Shown here: positions 42,201 through 50,905 of the stretch, piece after piece
Position numbering within the stretch: the first letter of the stretch is position 1
Layout: every line of letters begins with the position of its first letter
DNA from: JBDRNO01 sp043811005
GTDB lineage: Bacteria > Bacteroidota > Bacteroidia > NORP154
Reading direction: 5' to 3'
NCBI GenBank assembly: GCA_043811005.1
Contig: JBDRNO010000301.1
Coordinates: 1 to 53,849 of the forward strand
DNA length: 53,849 nucleotides
Position numbers and translations under genes: made by a program
Notes under the pieces: model-generated
What the model saw: the letters and a program-made list of their open reading frames with translations, nothing else
Told to the model about the DNA's origin: nothing
Databases searched by the model: none

Positions 42201-43043
42201 ATGCCCGTTTTAGAAATGACTATAAAAGATATGTTATTTCAATCAAAAGAGACGATTAATTATCTCAAAAATAATTTTACCCATAAAACAATCGTAGCAC
42301 ACCCACATTTTCCAAGTAAAAAAACAACTATTTATAAAATTTGCAACACCTTAAATTATAATATAACCAATAAATTAAACAGAAAGTATGATCTCGCTGT
42401 GTACTTTGAAAATTCAACTTACAGAAATGAATTTCAAAATCTGGAAAAGCTGGAAGGTAAAAAAGTAATTAATTTATTCAGTAGAAATATTGGGAAAGAA
42501 TTTATTGACGAGATCCACGAAAGAGTTTTAGGCTACTGTACAAAGCTAAACCCACTAACATATAATGGCAAGGCAGTTAAAAAAAATTTATTAAATGCAA
42601 AACATGATGGTAAAATAGTACATTGCCCGGTTAATTCAATAGAAGAAGGATACATTTATCAAAAATTTATAAATAATGAGGTAGATGTAAATATTGTTCG
42701 GGATATTAGGGTACCCATAATAAATTATAAAATACCGTTTGTGTATTTTAAAAACAAAAAAATATCTGATAGGTTTACAAATGAAACAATAAAGACTACT
42801 TTAGAGAAGGCGGAATCAATTTTTGAACCCGTGGATATCAACAACATAATAAGTTTCTGTAAGGAGTTAAAATTAGATTTTGGTGAATTAGATGTTTTAA
42901 GGGACAAAAATGACAATAAGATTTACATTGTAGATGTTAACAATACACCTTATGGTCCGCCTGCAAGCATCTCGAAAAAAGATGAGAAACAGGCAATAAG
43001 TTTATTAGCAGATTTATTTAGAAAAGAATTTTTATCGTTATAA
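42201..43043 (+). CDS. ATP-grasp-like protein of unknown substrate
   Basis: ATG 42201 (280 residues) is preferred; an upstream TTG at 42147 would give 298. It contains TFTHKTIVAHPHF-like beta strands at the start, EGYIYQKFINNEVDVNIVRD in the middle and LDFGELDVLRDKNDNKIYIV then DVNNTPYGPP at the end. The last part is the ATP-grasp metal and substrate pattern (D...N..P.GPP). No signal or membrane segment. It sits alone between repeat-rich gaps. The identity of the ligated substrates cannot be told; the ATP-grasp call is moderate. Confidence 0.55.
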   Translation: MPVLEMTIKDMLFQSKETINYLKNNFTHKTIVAHPHFPSKKTTIYKICNTLNYNITNKLNRKYDLAVYFENSTYRNEFQNLEKLEGKKVINLFSRNIGKEFIDEIHERVLGYCTKLNPLTYNGKAVKKNLLNAKHDGKIVHCPVNSIEEGYIYQKFINNEVDVNIVRDIRVPIINYKIPFVYFKNKKISDRFTNETIKTTLEKAESIFEPVDINNIISFCKELKLDFGELDVLRDKNDNKIYIVDVNNTPYGPPASISKKDEKQAISLLADLFRKEFLSL

Positions 43044-43218
43044 CTTGTTCTAAAAACCTTTACAGTCGTATACTTTCAAAGAACCAGTATATATTTTTTT
43101 GTTTTTTTTTAGAATATCTAAAAAAAAAATAGGTCTTTATTATTTTTCTTAATAATTTTGTTCCAGTTTTCAATTAAGAAAATAAGCGATAACTACTTAT
43201 AAATAAAAAGTTAATAAT

Positions 43219-43605
43219 ATGAAATCATTAATAACCGAAGCGACACACAACACTCCTACTATTAATTTTGATCCTGAAAAAGGATTACTTGAAATTAAAG
43301 GAAAGTCTATTCCTGAAAATTCGATAGGTTTCTACAAGCCGGTTTTAGAATGGTTGGAGGAATATTTGGAAAATGCAGCACCACAAACCAATGTTAATGT
43401 TCATTTGGAATATTTTAATACCGCTTCTTCCAAATGTCTGCTTGATGTGTTTAAGGCATTGGATTCAATTCATAAAGCCAACAAGAGTAAAATGACAATA
43501 AACTGGCTTTATGATGAAGATGATGATGACATGATGGAAGCAGGAGAAGACTATGATGCAATCATTAGTGTACCGTTCAACATGATTCCGGTGGAAGAAG
43601 AATAG
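43219..43605 (+). CDS. SiaC-family (DUF1987) partner-switch phosphoprotein, copy 1
   Basis: This 128-residue protein has FDPEKGLLEIKGKSIPENSI, VHLEYFNTASSKCLLDVFKA and INWLYDEDDDDM, the SiaC/DUF1987 signature. The segment FNTASSK holds Thr 68, the residue number at which Pseudomonas aeruginosa SiaC is phosphorylated. SiaC switches partners when phosphorylated by SiaB and dephosphorylated by the PP2C SiaA. A receiver-PP2C gene lies at 48015-49241 and a second SiaC at 49882-50271. No SiaB kinase was seen between them. Confidence 0.85.
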   Translation: MKSLITEATHNTPTINFDPEKGLLEIKGKSIPENSIGFYKPVLEWLEEYLENAAPQTNVNVHLEYFNTASSKCLLDVFKALDSIHKANKSKMTINWLYDEDDDDMMEAGEDYDAIISVPFNMIPVEEE

Positions 43606-43828
43606 AATTGCTATACCTACACATATGTGAAAATAACTTTTCGGAATAGAACCCCAATTAGCGTATTGCTTTTTAACCTCACACCATTGGCAGGTCGCCC
43701 CAGGTTTCAATTTAACACTTTAGAGCCCATAATAAAACTTTAGAATAGGGTAAGGAATGTTTATATGGATTTATTTGGACAGCCGGCCTGCACCAAAGTT
43801 TTGGCAAGATGGTTTCAGTCCATTTAAC

Positions 43829-44530
43829 TCAGGGAGGGATATTCCCTTGAATTTTAAAAAAGCAAAAGCTAGTAAATACGTAAATTAAATGCCGTATAGA
43901 GAGATTCTTATATGTAAACTTTTTATAATCATTATTTGCACCGGGATAGCAGTTACTGGAATATCCTTCTTTATTGATTATAGATTTCCAAGCGGCTTGT
44001 ATCTTATTGGCACTAATAGATTTTATGGATTGATGCAACTTGCATGAATTGGTTGTGTTGTTTCCGGAAATGGACAAAGCTCCAAGATCAATATCCGGGA
44101 AAGAAATATTCCCTAACATCTTTTCTGTAATGAACTCCGCGACCCTCAATAACCGGAGGGGGATAAACAAGATCACATTATCAAATAGCTTATAATACCC
44201 TGGTAATTCCATATTATTAAATTCATCATCACGGTAACTATCCTTAAATCCGTCAAAATTTCTATTATAGTTGTATTCTGCTATATCTGTACCTGCATCC
44301 GATTCATTTTCATCAACAAAAAACCCGTGCATTGTATTAAACAACATATTCCCAAATTTCAAAGTTAACTCGTCTTTTTTTTGATCCATGTCATAAGCGA
44401 ATTTCTTCATGCTATAAAGGGACTTATGCAAAAGGAACTCAATATGATCATAAATCACCTTTAATACCTTATTGATACCGGATAATGCCGGATTTACCTC
44501 ACTGGATGCGATTTTTATATATGTATTCAT
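43829..44530 (-). CDS. Hypothetical protein, unrecognised
   Basis: This 233-residue protein is rich in Asn/Asp/Tyr with short hydrophobic helices (VILFIPLRLLRVAEFITEKM near 130-150). There is no signal peptide or known motif. The C-terminal third (after LSISGNNTT) has a looser composition and may include frameshifted or non-native sequence. It stands between SiaC copy 1 and the 384-residue gene, in opposite orientation. It could be a partner of the SiaC system, but nothing in the sequence proves that. Confidence 0.45.
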   Translation of the reverse strand: MNTYIKIASSEVNPALSGINKVLKVIYDHIEFLLHKSLYSMKKFAYDMDQKKDELTLKFGNMLFNTMHGFFVDENESDAGTDIAEYNYNRNFDGFKDSYRDDEFNNMELPGYYKLFDNVILFIPLRLLRVAEFITEKMLGNISFPDIDLGALSISGNNTTNSCKLHQSIKSISANKIQAAWKSIINKEGYSSNCYPGANNDYKKFTYKNLSIRHLIYVFTSFCFFKIQGNIPP

Positions 44531-44850
44531 TTTATTATTTATATTTTTAAGTCATATCTAAAAAAAGGAGGATAAAACTTAAATTATATTAAGTTCTCTT
44601 AATTTTATTTATGGTAATTCCTGTAAACACAGCTTGAAAAAGATTTTAAAACAATTTTGTACCATCCAAATAAACGTAAATAACACACTGATGTTACAGG
44701 TTTTAAGCAATAAATTTTTTCTTTAATTCGTTTTTAAGCCATTTAAATTTTGATTTCTTAAATTTAAGTAACATTTTTAAGCAACCTTCGTATAACTTAA
44801 ATTGAAACTAAAAAAAGCATATTTTATGTACTCAATAACAAATAAATCAA
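44531..44850. other. Divergent AT-rich intergenic region
   Basis: The stretch lies between two divergent genes. It contains AAAGGAGG near 44565 and several repeats of the type TTTAAGC/AAATTT, but no ORF of note, no clear terminator and no RNA gene. It probably carries divergent promoters. Confidence 0.4.
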
Positions 44851-46005
44851 ATGATAGAAAAACTCTCTTTTACCGATAATATCATCTACAGCATTTTGAA
44901 AAATGCTCATAATATAGTGCCTGGAATTGACTATGTAGTAGGAATTTATTATTGTTATCATCAGCAAACATTAAAGTGCTACGAAAATTCTTGCACGAAT
45001 GGGAAACATAGGATCGAAGAAATGTCCTTTGATAAAGAACCTGATGCAGTCAATAACGAAAGAGAGAAAAGTGCAGCTTATAGTTGGACTAACAGGGAAA
45101 GTATCCCTTTTTCAATAATTCAGAAAAATCATAAACAGATCGAACTGGAAGATGAATTAAAAAATAACGTGCTGATCCTGCGGTTTAAAAACAAGGTAGA
45201 TAATCGTTATGATCTTATTATTTTTTATTTCAGGGAAAACATGAGCAATTTTGAATTAAGTCATTCAGATGACCCGCTATCCACATCAAACAAAAGTATA
45301 ATTGGAAGATTACTATATAACTCAATATCCATGATGTTGATGCTTGCCCGTAAGGATATGAACATTTACAATTCAATACTTGAAGCTCAGCAGGTTGCAG
45401 ACAAAATGCACAAACAGTTTTACGAAGAATTAAAAACGACCAAACGAAATTATTTCCAAAGCATAATACGGTACTGCAATCATCAGGTTACGCGGATCTC
45501 CGACAAAGATGACATTGAATACGTACTTACCGAAGAGGCAGTAAATAAGCTCGGGGAATACCAGGGAGATTTCGAACATCTTGAGGCAATCCTTGAAAAG
45601 GCGGCAACCATCGCAGCCAACAGAAGTTTTGACATACATAAAGGCAGAATATATATAAATGATACCGACATAATTTTTCATGATTATAAAAGTGAAACAA
45701 CTCAGGCGGAAAAGGAAGTATATGACCGCTACGCAAAAACAAAGGAATTTATGGACAGGTACGAAACAGCAGCAATGAAGGTGATTTCCAAAAACCTGCC
45801 GTTGACAGGTATTAATGTAGGCGGGCACTGTTCTCCTGCCATAACACCCGCAGCTATTTCTGACGCATTGAAAAATCACAGGAGGAAGATACTGTCGCTT
45901 TTTGAAAAATATCCGGATAAATGGCCTGTTATCAGGTCTGAATTCAGGCCTGTAAGAAATATTTTGGCGATAAAATATTCCAATGACCAATCCATTGCTT
46001 CGTGA
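44851..46005 (+). CDS. Hypothetical regulator-like protein, unrecognised
   Basis: This 384-residue protein's first half has the rhythm of a GAF/PAS-like sensor (ILKNAHNIVPGIDYVVGIYY, DLIIFYFRENMSNFELSH, then SIIGRLLYNSISMMLMLARK). It continues through a long helix (ILEAQQVADKMHKQFYEELK) to a conserved-looking helical end (INVGGHCSPAITPAAISDAL ... YPDKWPVIRSEFRPVRN) that resembles a DNA-binding or sigma-factor-activator tail. No named family could be assigned. It overlaps the next gene by GTGA and is in the SiaC/PP2C neighbourhood, so an accessory regulator of that pathway is plausible. Confidence 0.5.
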   Translation: MIEKLSFTDNIIYSILKNAHNIVPGIDYVVGIYYCYHQQTLKCYENSCTNGKHRIEEMSFDKEPDAVNNEREKSAAYSWTNRESIPFSIIQKNHKQIELEDELKNNVLILRFKNKVDNRYDLIIFYFRENMSNFELSHSDDPLSTSNKSIIGRLLYNSISMMLMLARKDMNIYNSILEAQQVADKMHKQFYEELKTTKRNYFQSIIRYCNHQVTRISDKDDIEYVLTEEAVNKLGEYQGDFEHLEAILEKAATIAANRSFDIHKGRIYINDTDIIFHDYKSETTQAEKEVYDRYAKTKEFMDRYETAAMKVISKNLPLTGINVGGHCSPAITPAAISDALKNHRRKILSLFEKYPDKWPVIRSEFRPVRNILAIKYSNDQSIAS

Positions 46006-47585
46006 ATTATGATCTATTTTCGCAGATGATATTGAGTTTTGGTATAAAAGCAATGTTAAGAAAAGCATTTTTGAATAAATGGAAAGCAAATAAAGGGTTG
46101 ATCTATACCACCATTGTATTCATCCTCTTAAACCTCATTATTGGTGAAAGACTTACGTTTATAGACAATGTATCTCACATTGGCGGATTGGTTCCGGGTA
46201 TAATACTCGGAGTTTTCTATCATCTGGATATTAATCATATTAAGGGCAGGTTCGTTAGGGGCTTTGGCAATATTTTAACAATTTTATTTTTTGGCGGTGC
46301 ATTGATCATTATGATTAATATATTACCGAGGTACACATATCATTATTACACTATGTTCCGGGCTTATGTTCAAAATGAGGATGAGGCAATAAGGATATTG
46401 AGGGAAAATGATATATTGACTGATGAATCCTATTACGTAGGGCTTAAGGAAGCTGATACGCTATGGAAGACCAACCTGACCATGCTGGATGGTTTTCCTG
46501 TTGTCCCGGATACTAATATCATGCAGGATATCAATATACTTACATCTTATGCCGGTATCAGGAGAAAAGCCCTGAAGTATTTCATTTTAAGCATTGAGAA
46601 GGATTCATATATCTATATTGACACCGCAGAACAGATCAACAGCCAGATCTCAACTATCCCTATGTTGTATTACAACCTGAGATTAAAGCCAGATACCAGC
46701 ACTGACATCACCGGCCTTAAACTGGAATTGTTCAAGGCGTATTTCGACAAGGATTGGTTTGAATGTGATTTTGATGATGCCGAATACTTCAGGATCGCTC
46801 AAAGAGACTCATTGGGCCGGGTTCAAGGAAGGGTAAGGGATTACTATTTACCAGGCATACTTCAAATGAAAGGTACTTATGAAAATAACCTGATGAACGG
46901 TTTGTTCTTTTATTATTATCCCAATGGGCAATATGATGCTGCCGGATTCTTTAACGATAATATAAAAATAGGGAAATGGCAACATTTTTACCGGAACGGG
47001 CAAATAAAAAGCGAAGAAATATTTATGAATTTCAAAGAACGTACTGTCAGCTACCGGGACTCTACCGGAAAACAAATGGTTATTGATGGGAACGGTATGG
47101 TCGAAATAAAATATATTAACGATATTGTAAAAGAAACTGGTGAGTATCTTGATGGTTTAAAGCATGGTGTATGGCGGGGATTTTTTGTTACAGGAACACC
47201 TCAATACGAAGAAATTTATGAAAATGGTGAGCTGGTCAGCGGGAAAAGAGTTACCGGGAGTGGGGAAATTTATTTTTATGACGAGATATACGTATCTCCA
47301 ACTCCTATATGTGGGGAAGATGAATACCTGCAATACCTGAAAGACAGCCTGCAATATCCTGAAGAGGCGATCAGAAATGGTATGGAAGGTGTTGTCATTA
47401 TAGAGTTTTTGGTAGATACAGCAGGCAATATCCCAAAACTCAAGCCAGTGACAATAATAGGAAAAGGATGTGAAGAAGAAGCTATCAGATTAGTTAAAGA
47501 AGGATCAAGATTCTTTCCTGCCAGAATGCGCGGAAAGACCATCGCAGCAAGAGCTACTTATCCTGTGGTTTTTGAATTGGATTGA
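46002..47585 (+). CDS. Fusion of rhomboid C-terminal half, MORN-type repeats and TonB C-terminal domain
   Basis: This 527-residue protein starts at GTG 46002, overlapping the previous stop. Residues 3-110 match the last part of a Bacteroidota rhomboid protease: FSQMILSFGIK, LNLIIG, then FIDNVSHIGGLVPGIILG, where the His is the catalytic His position. The GxSG serine segment and the preceding helices are missing because the frame begins just after that point. A further helix (about 85-107) leads to MORN/YwqK-like repeats (LMNGLFFYYYPNGQYDAAGF, KIGKWQHFYRNGQIKSEEIF, LKHGVWRGFFVTG) and a TonB-C domain (YPEEAIRNGMEGVVIIEFLV ... FFPARMRGKTI). It cannot be an active protease as it stands. Confidence 0.7.
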   Translation: MNYDLFSQMILSFGIKAMLRKAFLNKWKANKGLIYTTIVFILLNLIIGERLTFIDNVSHIGGLVPGIILGVFYHLDINHIKGRFVRGFGNILTILFFGGALIIMINILPRYTYHYYTMFRAYVQNEDEAIRILRENDILTDESYYVGLKEADTLWKTNLTMLDGFPVVPDTNIMQDINILTSYAGIRRKALKYFILSIEKDSYIYIDTAEQINSQISTIPMLYYNLRLKPDTSTDITGLKLELFKAYFDKDWFECDFDDAEYFRIAQRDSLGRVQGRVRDYYLPGILQMKGTYENNLMNGLFFYYYPNGQYDAAGFFNDNIKIGKWQHFYRNGQIKSEEIFMNFKERTVSYRDSTGKQMVIDGNGMVEIKYINDIVKETGEYLDGLKHGVWRGFFVTGTPQYEEIYENGELVSGKRVTGSGEIYFYDEIYVSPTPICGEDEYLQYLKDSLQYPEEAIRNGMEGVVIIEFLVDTAGNIPKLKPVTIIGKGCEEEAIRLVKEGSRFFPARMRGKTIAARATYPVVFELD

Positions 47586-47829
47586 AAGATTTTATAGTAA
47601 ACGGTAAATACTAATACCGACCTTTCAAAAAACCATTTTCCAGCGGAAGTTCCGGATGATGTGTTGCGCGATGGGTCTCCCTCTCCTTCTTCGGCTACTG
47701 ACAGGGTGGAAAGGAGAGGGCCGGGGTGAGCGTTTATTTATACTCTAACATATATGCAGAAGAAGGGAGAGCAAGCGTATTGGTTTACCCCTGTTTTTAG
47801 GGTGAGATACAGATGGGGTAAAAAAAATT
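47586..47829. repeat. Repeat-bearing gap with CCCTCTCC...GGAGAGGG palindrome
   Basis: CCCTCTCCTT (47679-47688) pairs with AAGGAGAGGG (47711-47720), followed by CCGGGGTGAG, a widespread bacterial intergenic repeat. The gap holds no gene. Confidence 0.6.
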
Positions 47830-47929
47830 CTATTCTAAAACAACCAGCTTAAAAAACCATTCTTCCGAATTGGTAGTTAACGTCCCGATATACACTCCCG
47901 GTACTAAATCTCCTTTTTCCAAAAAATCT
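47830..47929 (-). pseudogene. Remnant of a T9SS C-terminal sorting domain
   Basis: On the minus strand the last 30 or so codons before TAG (47830-47832) read FLEKGDLVPGVYIGTLTTNS then EEWFFKLVVLE. PGVYxGxLTTNSEEWFxKLVVLx is the typical end of T9SS type A sorting domains. A stop lies just upstream, so only the tail survives. Confidence 0.6.
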
Positions 47930-48014
47930 TACATCTGATAAATTACCAATGTTTACGGCTTTCTCGAATGGCGGCATTAAAATACTTTTGACTAAAATTT
48001 TAAAAGATTATGAT

Positions 48015-49241
48015 ATGAAAATAACTACATTAACCTCAGTAGAGACCAGAACTATACTTATAGTAGGAGACAAACCGGAAAACCTTTTCTCATTAAAAAA
48101 TATGCTGAATGGGGAAGACTACAACATCATAACAACCACTTCATTTGAAGAAGCACAGAAGATCATCATGGAAGAGGATATCTCACTGGTTCTGCTGGAT
48201 ATAAAAATGTCTGACGCGGATGGTTGTAAAGTAGCTGAAATTCTGTGCAACAATTATTCAACCGTGGATATTCCGGTTATTTTCCTGAATACAAAGTGCA
48301 ATAAAGAAAAAAATATGTTGAAAAGTCTTAAAAACGGAGCTGTGGATTGTCTTACAAAGCCGGTCACTGCTGAGATACTTCGGATAAAGGTTGATAATTA
48401 TGCTCTGCGACAACAAAGATTCGTAAGGTCAAAACTGGCACTCCTGGCTCTGAAAAAAACCAACGAAGCACTTACAGAATATAACAAAGCAGTTGAATCG
48501 AGTATCAAATATGCAAAGACTATTCAGCAAAGCGTGTTACCAAATGAAGAGATCATCCGGCAGGTGTTTCCCGAATCATTTATTTATTACAAGCCAAAAG
48601 ACATTGTAAGCGGTGATTTTTACTGGTTCACAATAAAAAACAGCAGGGCAATTGTTGCCGCTGTTGACTGTACCGGGCATGGCGTTCCGGGTGCGCTATT
48701 GTCAATGATAGGGAACAACCTGCTAAACCAGATCGTGAATGAGAAGAATCTGACAAAACCATCAGACATATTATCTCAGCTTAATAACGGAATTATAAAG
48801 ACATTCAACCAAAATGCCGACAATGGAAATATCAGGGACGGGATGGACATTGCCCTCCTGGCATTTGACCTGAACTTCAGAACAGTTGAATTTGCTGGTG
48901 CGTTCCGCCCGCTTTATCATTTCAGGGGCAATGAATTAAATGTAATTAAGGGAAATGCCTGTGGGATAGACAACCTAACACCCATGAACCATGATTTTAC
49001 TAACCATATCATAGATCTTAAGCAAGGAGATACCCTATATATCTTCTCCGATGGCTACCAGGATCAGTTTGGCGGCCCCAGGAATAAGAAGTTTATGATA
49101 AACCGGTTCCGGAAGTTACTGAAGTTTGTACAAACCAAAGGCATGGAAGACCAGAAAAAGATACTTGACAGGTCTCTTAAACAGTGGATGAACGGTCATT
49201 GGCAGGTGGATGATATCATGGTTATGGGTTTCAAAGTATGA
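48015..49241 (+). CDS. Receiver-domain PP2C/SpoIIE-type phosphatase (SiaA/RsbU-like)
   Basis: The start is placed at ATG 48015 (408 residues); an upstream ATG at 47949 would add 22. A receiver domain (about 12-135) has LLDIKMSDADG with the phospho-accepting Asp and LTKP with the conserved Lys. A coiled-coil linker follows (about 150-190, ESSIKYAKTIQQSVLPNEE, a phrase shared by Bacteroidota SpoIIE proteins). The PP2C core has SGDFYWF, VAAVDCTGHGVPGALLSMIG, DGMDIALLAFD and FSDGYQDQFGG, giving the metal-binding aspartates. It would dephosphorylate SiaC-like partners in response to a histidine kinase. It lies between the two SiaC genes. Confidence 0.85.
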   Translation: MKITTLTSVETRTILIVGDKPENLFSLKNMLNGEDYNIITTTSFEEAQKIIMEEDISLVLLDIKMSDADGCKVAEILCNNYSTVDIPVIFLNTKCNKEKNMLKSLKNGAVDCLTKPVTAEILRIKVDNYALRQQRFVRSKLALLALKKTNEALTEYNKAVESSIKYAKTIQQSVLPNEEIIRQVFPESFIYYKPKDIVSGDFYWFTIKNSRAIVAAVDCTGHGVPGALLSMIGNNLLNQIVNEKNLTKPSDILSQLNNGIIKTFNQNADNGNIRDGMDIALLAFDLNFRTVEFAGAFRPLYHFRGNELNVIKGNACGIDNLTPMNHDFTNHIIDLKQGDTLYIFSDGYQDQFGGPRNKKFMINRFRKLLKFVQTKGMEDQKKILDRSLKQWMNGHWQVDDIMVMGFKV

Positions 49242-49509
49242 GTCCACACTAATAAGTCAAAAAAATAAAAATGCCACTAAAACACGAAAACACTAAATCC
49301 CGCAAAATCCTGAAAATCAATGAATTAAAGTAATTAAATTTCAATTGCAAAAAAACGATGACCATAGTAATGACAATGGTAAGGGATAAAGCAATGCTAT
49401 TATAAATTGTCATAGTCATAGTAAACAGTCAATGTTTCTTAAAGCAGAAGTCTTTTGCTTATAGAATTGTTATATAAAAAAAATCTTTGCTAACTAAGCA
49501 ATCAACATA
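49242..49509. other. Gap with decayed repeats (TGCCACTAAAACACGAAAAC; ATGACAATGG/ATTGTCATAG)
   Basis: 268 bp without a gene. ATGCCACTAAAACACGAAAA is a common Bacteroidota interspersed phrase, and ATGACCATAGTAATGACAAT is partly complementary to ATTGTCATAGTCATAG 50 bp later. No RNA gene was recognised. Confidence 0.4.
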
Positions 49510-49737
49510 CTAGGCATAAGGGCAATCGCAGGATCCATCACCACACGTGGGAGCATCAACAGCCGCAATTGTTTTAGATGGTTTTTGTTTAATATATTCC
49601 GGGCTTTCCGTGCTGCAATTCGGGCAATTAGCAAAAAATGAAACACAAGGGCCATATATTGGGCTGATATATTCTTTACGTTTAGGTTTTGCCTGAAAGA
49701 CCTCTTTGCAATCCCGGCATTGAAATTTCTTTTTCAT
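49510..49737 (-). CDS. Small zinc-ribbon protein
   Basis: This 75-residue protein has CRDC (residues 7-10) and CPNC (39-42) as a zinc-ribbon pair and a cysteine-rich end (CGDGSCDCPYA). It starts MKKKFQCRDCKEVF. No enzymatic domain. Such proteins are common and of unknown role in Bacteroidota; it reads opposite to both neighbours. Confidence 0.65.
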   Translation of the reverse strand: MKKKFQCRDCKEVFQAKPKRKEYISPIYGPCVSFFANCPNCSTESPEYIKQKPSKTIAAVDAPTCGDGSCDCPYA

Positions 49738-49881
49738 ACGATTATCGGTTTTTTTTCGTCAGCAAAATTAGAAAAAATATAGGATTTATTATTTCGTGAT
49801 TAAAACTGTATTTTGCTACTATTGAATTAGCTATTATATTTACACCGTTAAAAGCTGGAATGAAATAACTAAAAAAAGAAT

Positions 49882-50271
49882 ATGGAAACAATAAATCAAG
49901 AGGGAACAAAAAAAACACCTGCTCTTCATTTTGATGCAGAAAAGGGATTGATCGAAATTGATGGAAAATCAATTCCTGAAAATTCAATGTTTTTTTATAA
50001 CCCGCTATTAAGTTGGTTAAATGAATATTCGGAGATTGCCCCTCCACAAACAACAGTGAATATTCATTTGGAATACTTTAATACTACTTCATCCAAATGT
50101 ATTCTTGATTTTTTTAAAACCCTGGATTCTATTCATAACGGAAGCAGCAAAACCGAAGTAACTGTCAACTGGCTTTATGAAGAAGATGATGAAGAAATGT
50201 CAAGAGTTGGCGAAGATTACAAGAGATTAGTTAATATGCCGTTTAAGCTGGTTGAAGTAAAAGAAAAATAG
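49882..50271 (+). CDS. SiaC-family (DUF1987) partner-switch phosphoprotein, copy 2
   Basis: This 129-residue protein is highly similar to the 43219 gene: FDAEKGLIEIDGKSIPENSM, HLEYFNTTSSKCILDFFK, NWLYEEDDEEM. Thr 68 in FNTTSSK is at the same position as the phosphorylated Thr of Pseudomonas SiaC. It follows the receiver-PP2C gene by 640 bp with a divergent small gene in between. Confidence 0.85.
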   Translation: METINQEGTKKTPALHFDAEKGLIEIDGKSIPENSMFFYNPLLSWLNEYSEIAPPQTTVNIHLEYFNTTSSKCILDFFKTLDSIHNGSSKTEVTVNWLYEEDDEEMSRVGEDYKRLVNMPFKLVEVKEK

Positions 50272-50334
50272 GAATCTATAAATTTAATTCGCTGTGAGAA
50301 ATGCTGTGTAATGGAGAATTGATAGTTGAAATTT

Positions 50335-50388
50335 GAAATTGGTGTTGGAAAATTGAAATTGGAAAATAGTGTTAGAAAATTGAAAATG
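50335..50388 (+). repeat. 27-bp imperfect tandem repeat
   Basis: Two 27-bp units (50335-50361 and 50362-50388) share GTGTTxGAAAATTGAAA. They lie in the gap after SiaC copy 2. No coding or structural role was seen. Confidence 0.5.
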
Positions 50389-50409
50389 GAAATTTTGCAA
50401 CTTTTTGTG

Positions 50410-50480
50410 CCGTCAGGTGTTTCCACCTGACGGTTTTGCGTTGTGTTTCTGTTTGCTGTCAGGTGGAAACACCTGACAGC
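50410..50480. repeat. Pair of opposed hairpin palindromes (GTCAGGTG family), locus 2
   Basis: Copy 50410-50433 is CCGTCAGGTG-TTTC-CACCTGACGG and copy 50455-50480 is GCTGTCAGGTG-GAAA-CACCTGACAGC, both perfect. The arrangement and spacing (45 bp) match locus 1 at 8312-8378. The outer stem bases differ between copies but remain paired. Confidence 0.85.
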
Positions 50481-50663
50481 ACATCATCCCCATTTCCTTA
50501 CAAGTTTCTGATTTACCCTTTTATCGAAAATTTACCATTCCTAAATCCATATTTGTTATTTTAGCCGTAATACGGCATGAAGCACATATTCGTGATACAC
50601 AAGTATGTGTAATATGGTGAACGTGTAAATTACAAACCAAACACAAGAGAAAACATTTATCTA

Positions 50664-50905
50664 ATGAAGAAAAGACATATAATAATCCTTATTGTGTCCA
50701 TAGGTTTAGTGGGGTTGATCGTGATTAGGTTGATAACCGGGATGGACGGAGAAAAGAAACATAATGGTAACCAGGAGAGTTCCGCGAGGTATGTTAAGGT
50801 CATGGAAATAGAAAATGATACCATCACATTAATTGTCAAAGGTTACGGAAGGGTTTCTTCCTCAAGGAATGTTAATCTATCATCCGAAGTGCAGGGAAAA
50901 CTCCT
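50664..50905 (+). pseudogene. N-terminal fragment of an RND efflux periplasmic adaptor (MFP/HlyD)
   Basis: A start codon, a membrane anchor (IIILIVSIGLVGLIVIRL) and the family segment KGYGRVSSSRNVNLSSEVQG are present. Then the homology stops and the frame ends at 50924 with foreign residues (LLCKFFA). It is the 5' end of an adaptor gene whose remainder and pump gene are gone. Confidence 0.6.
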
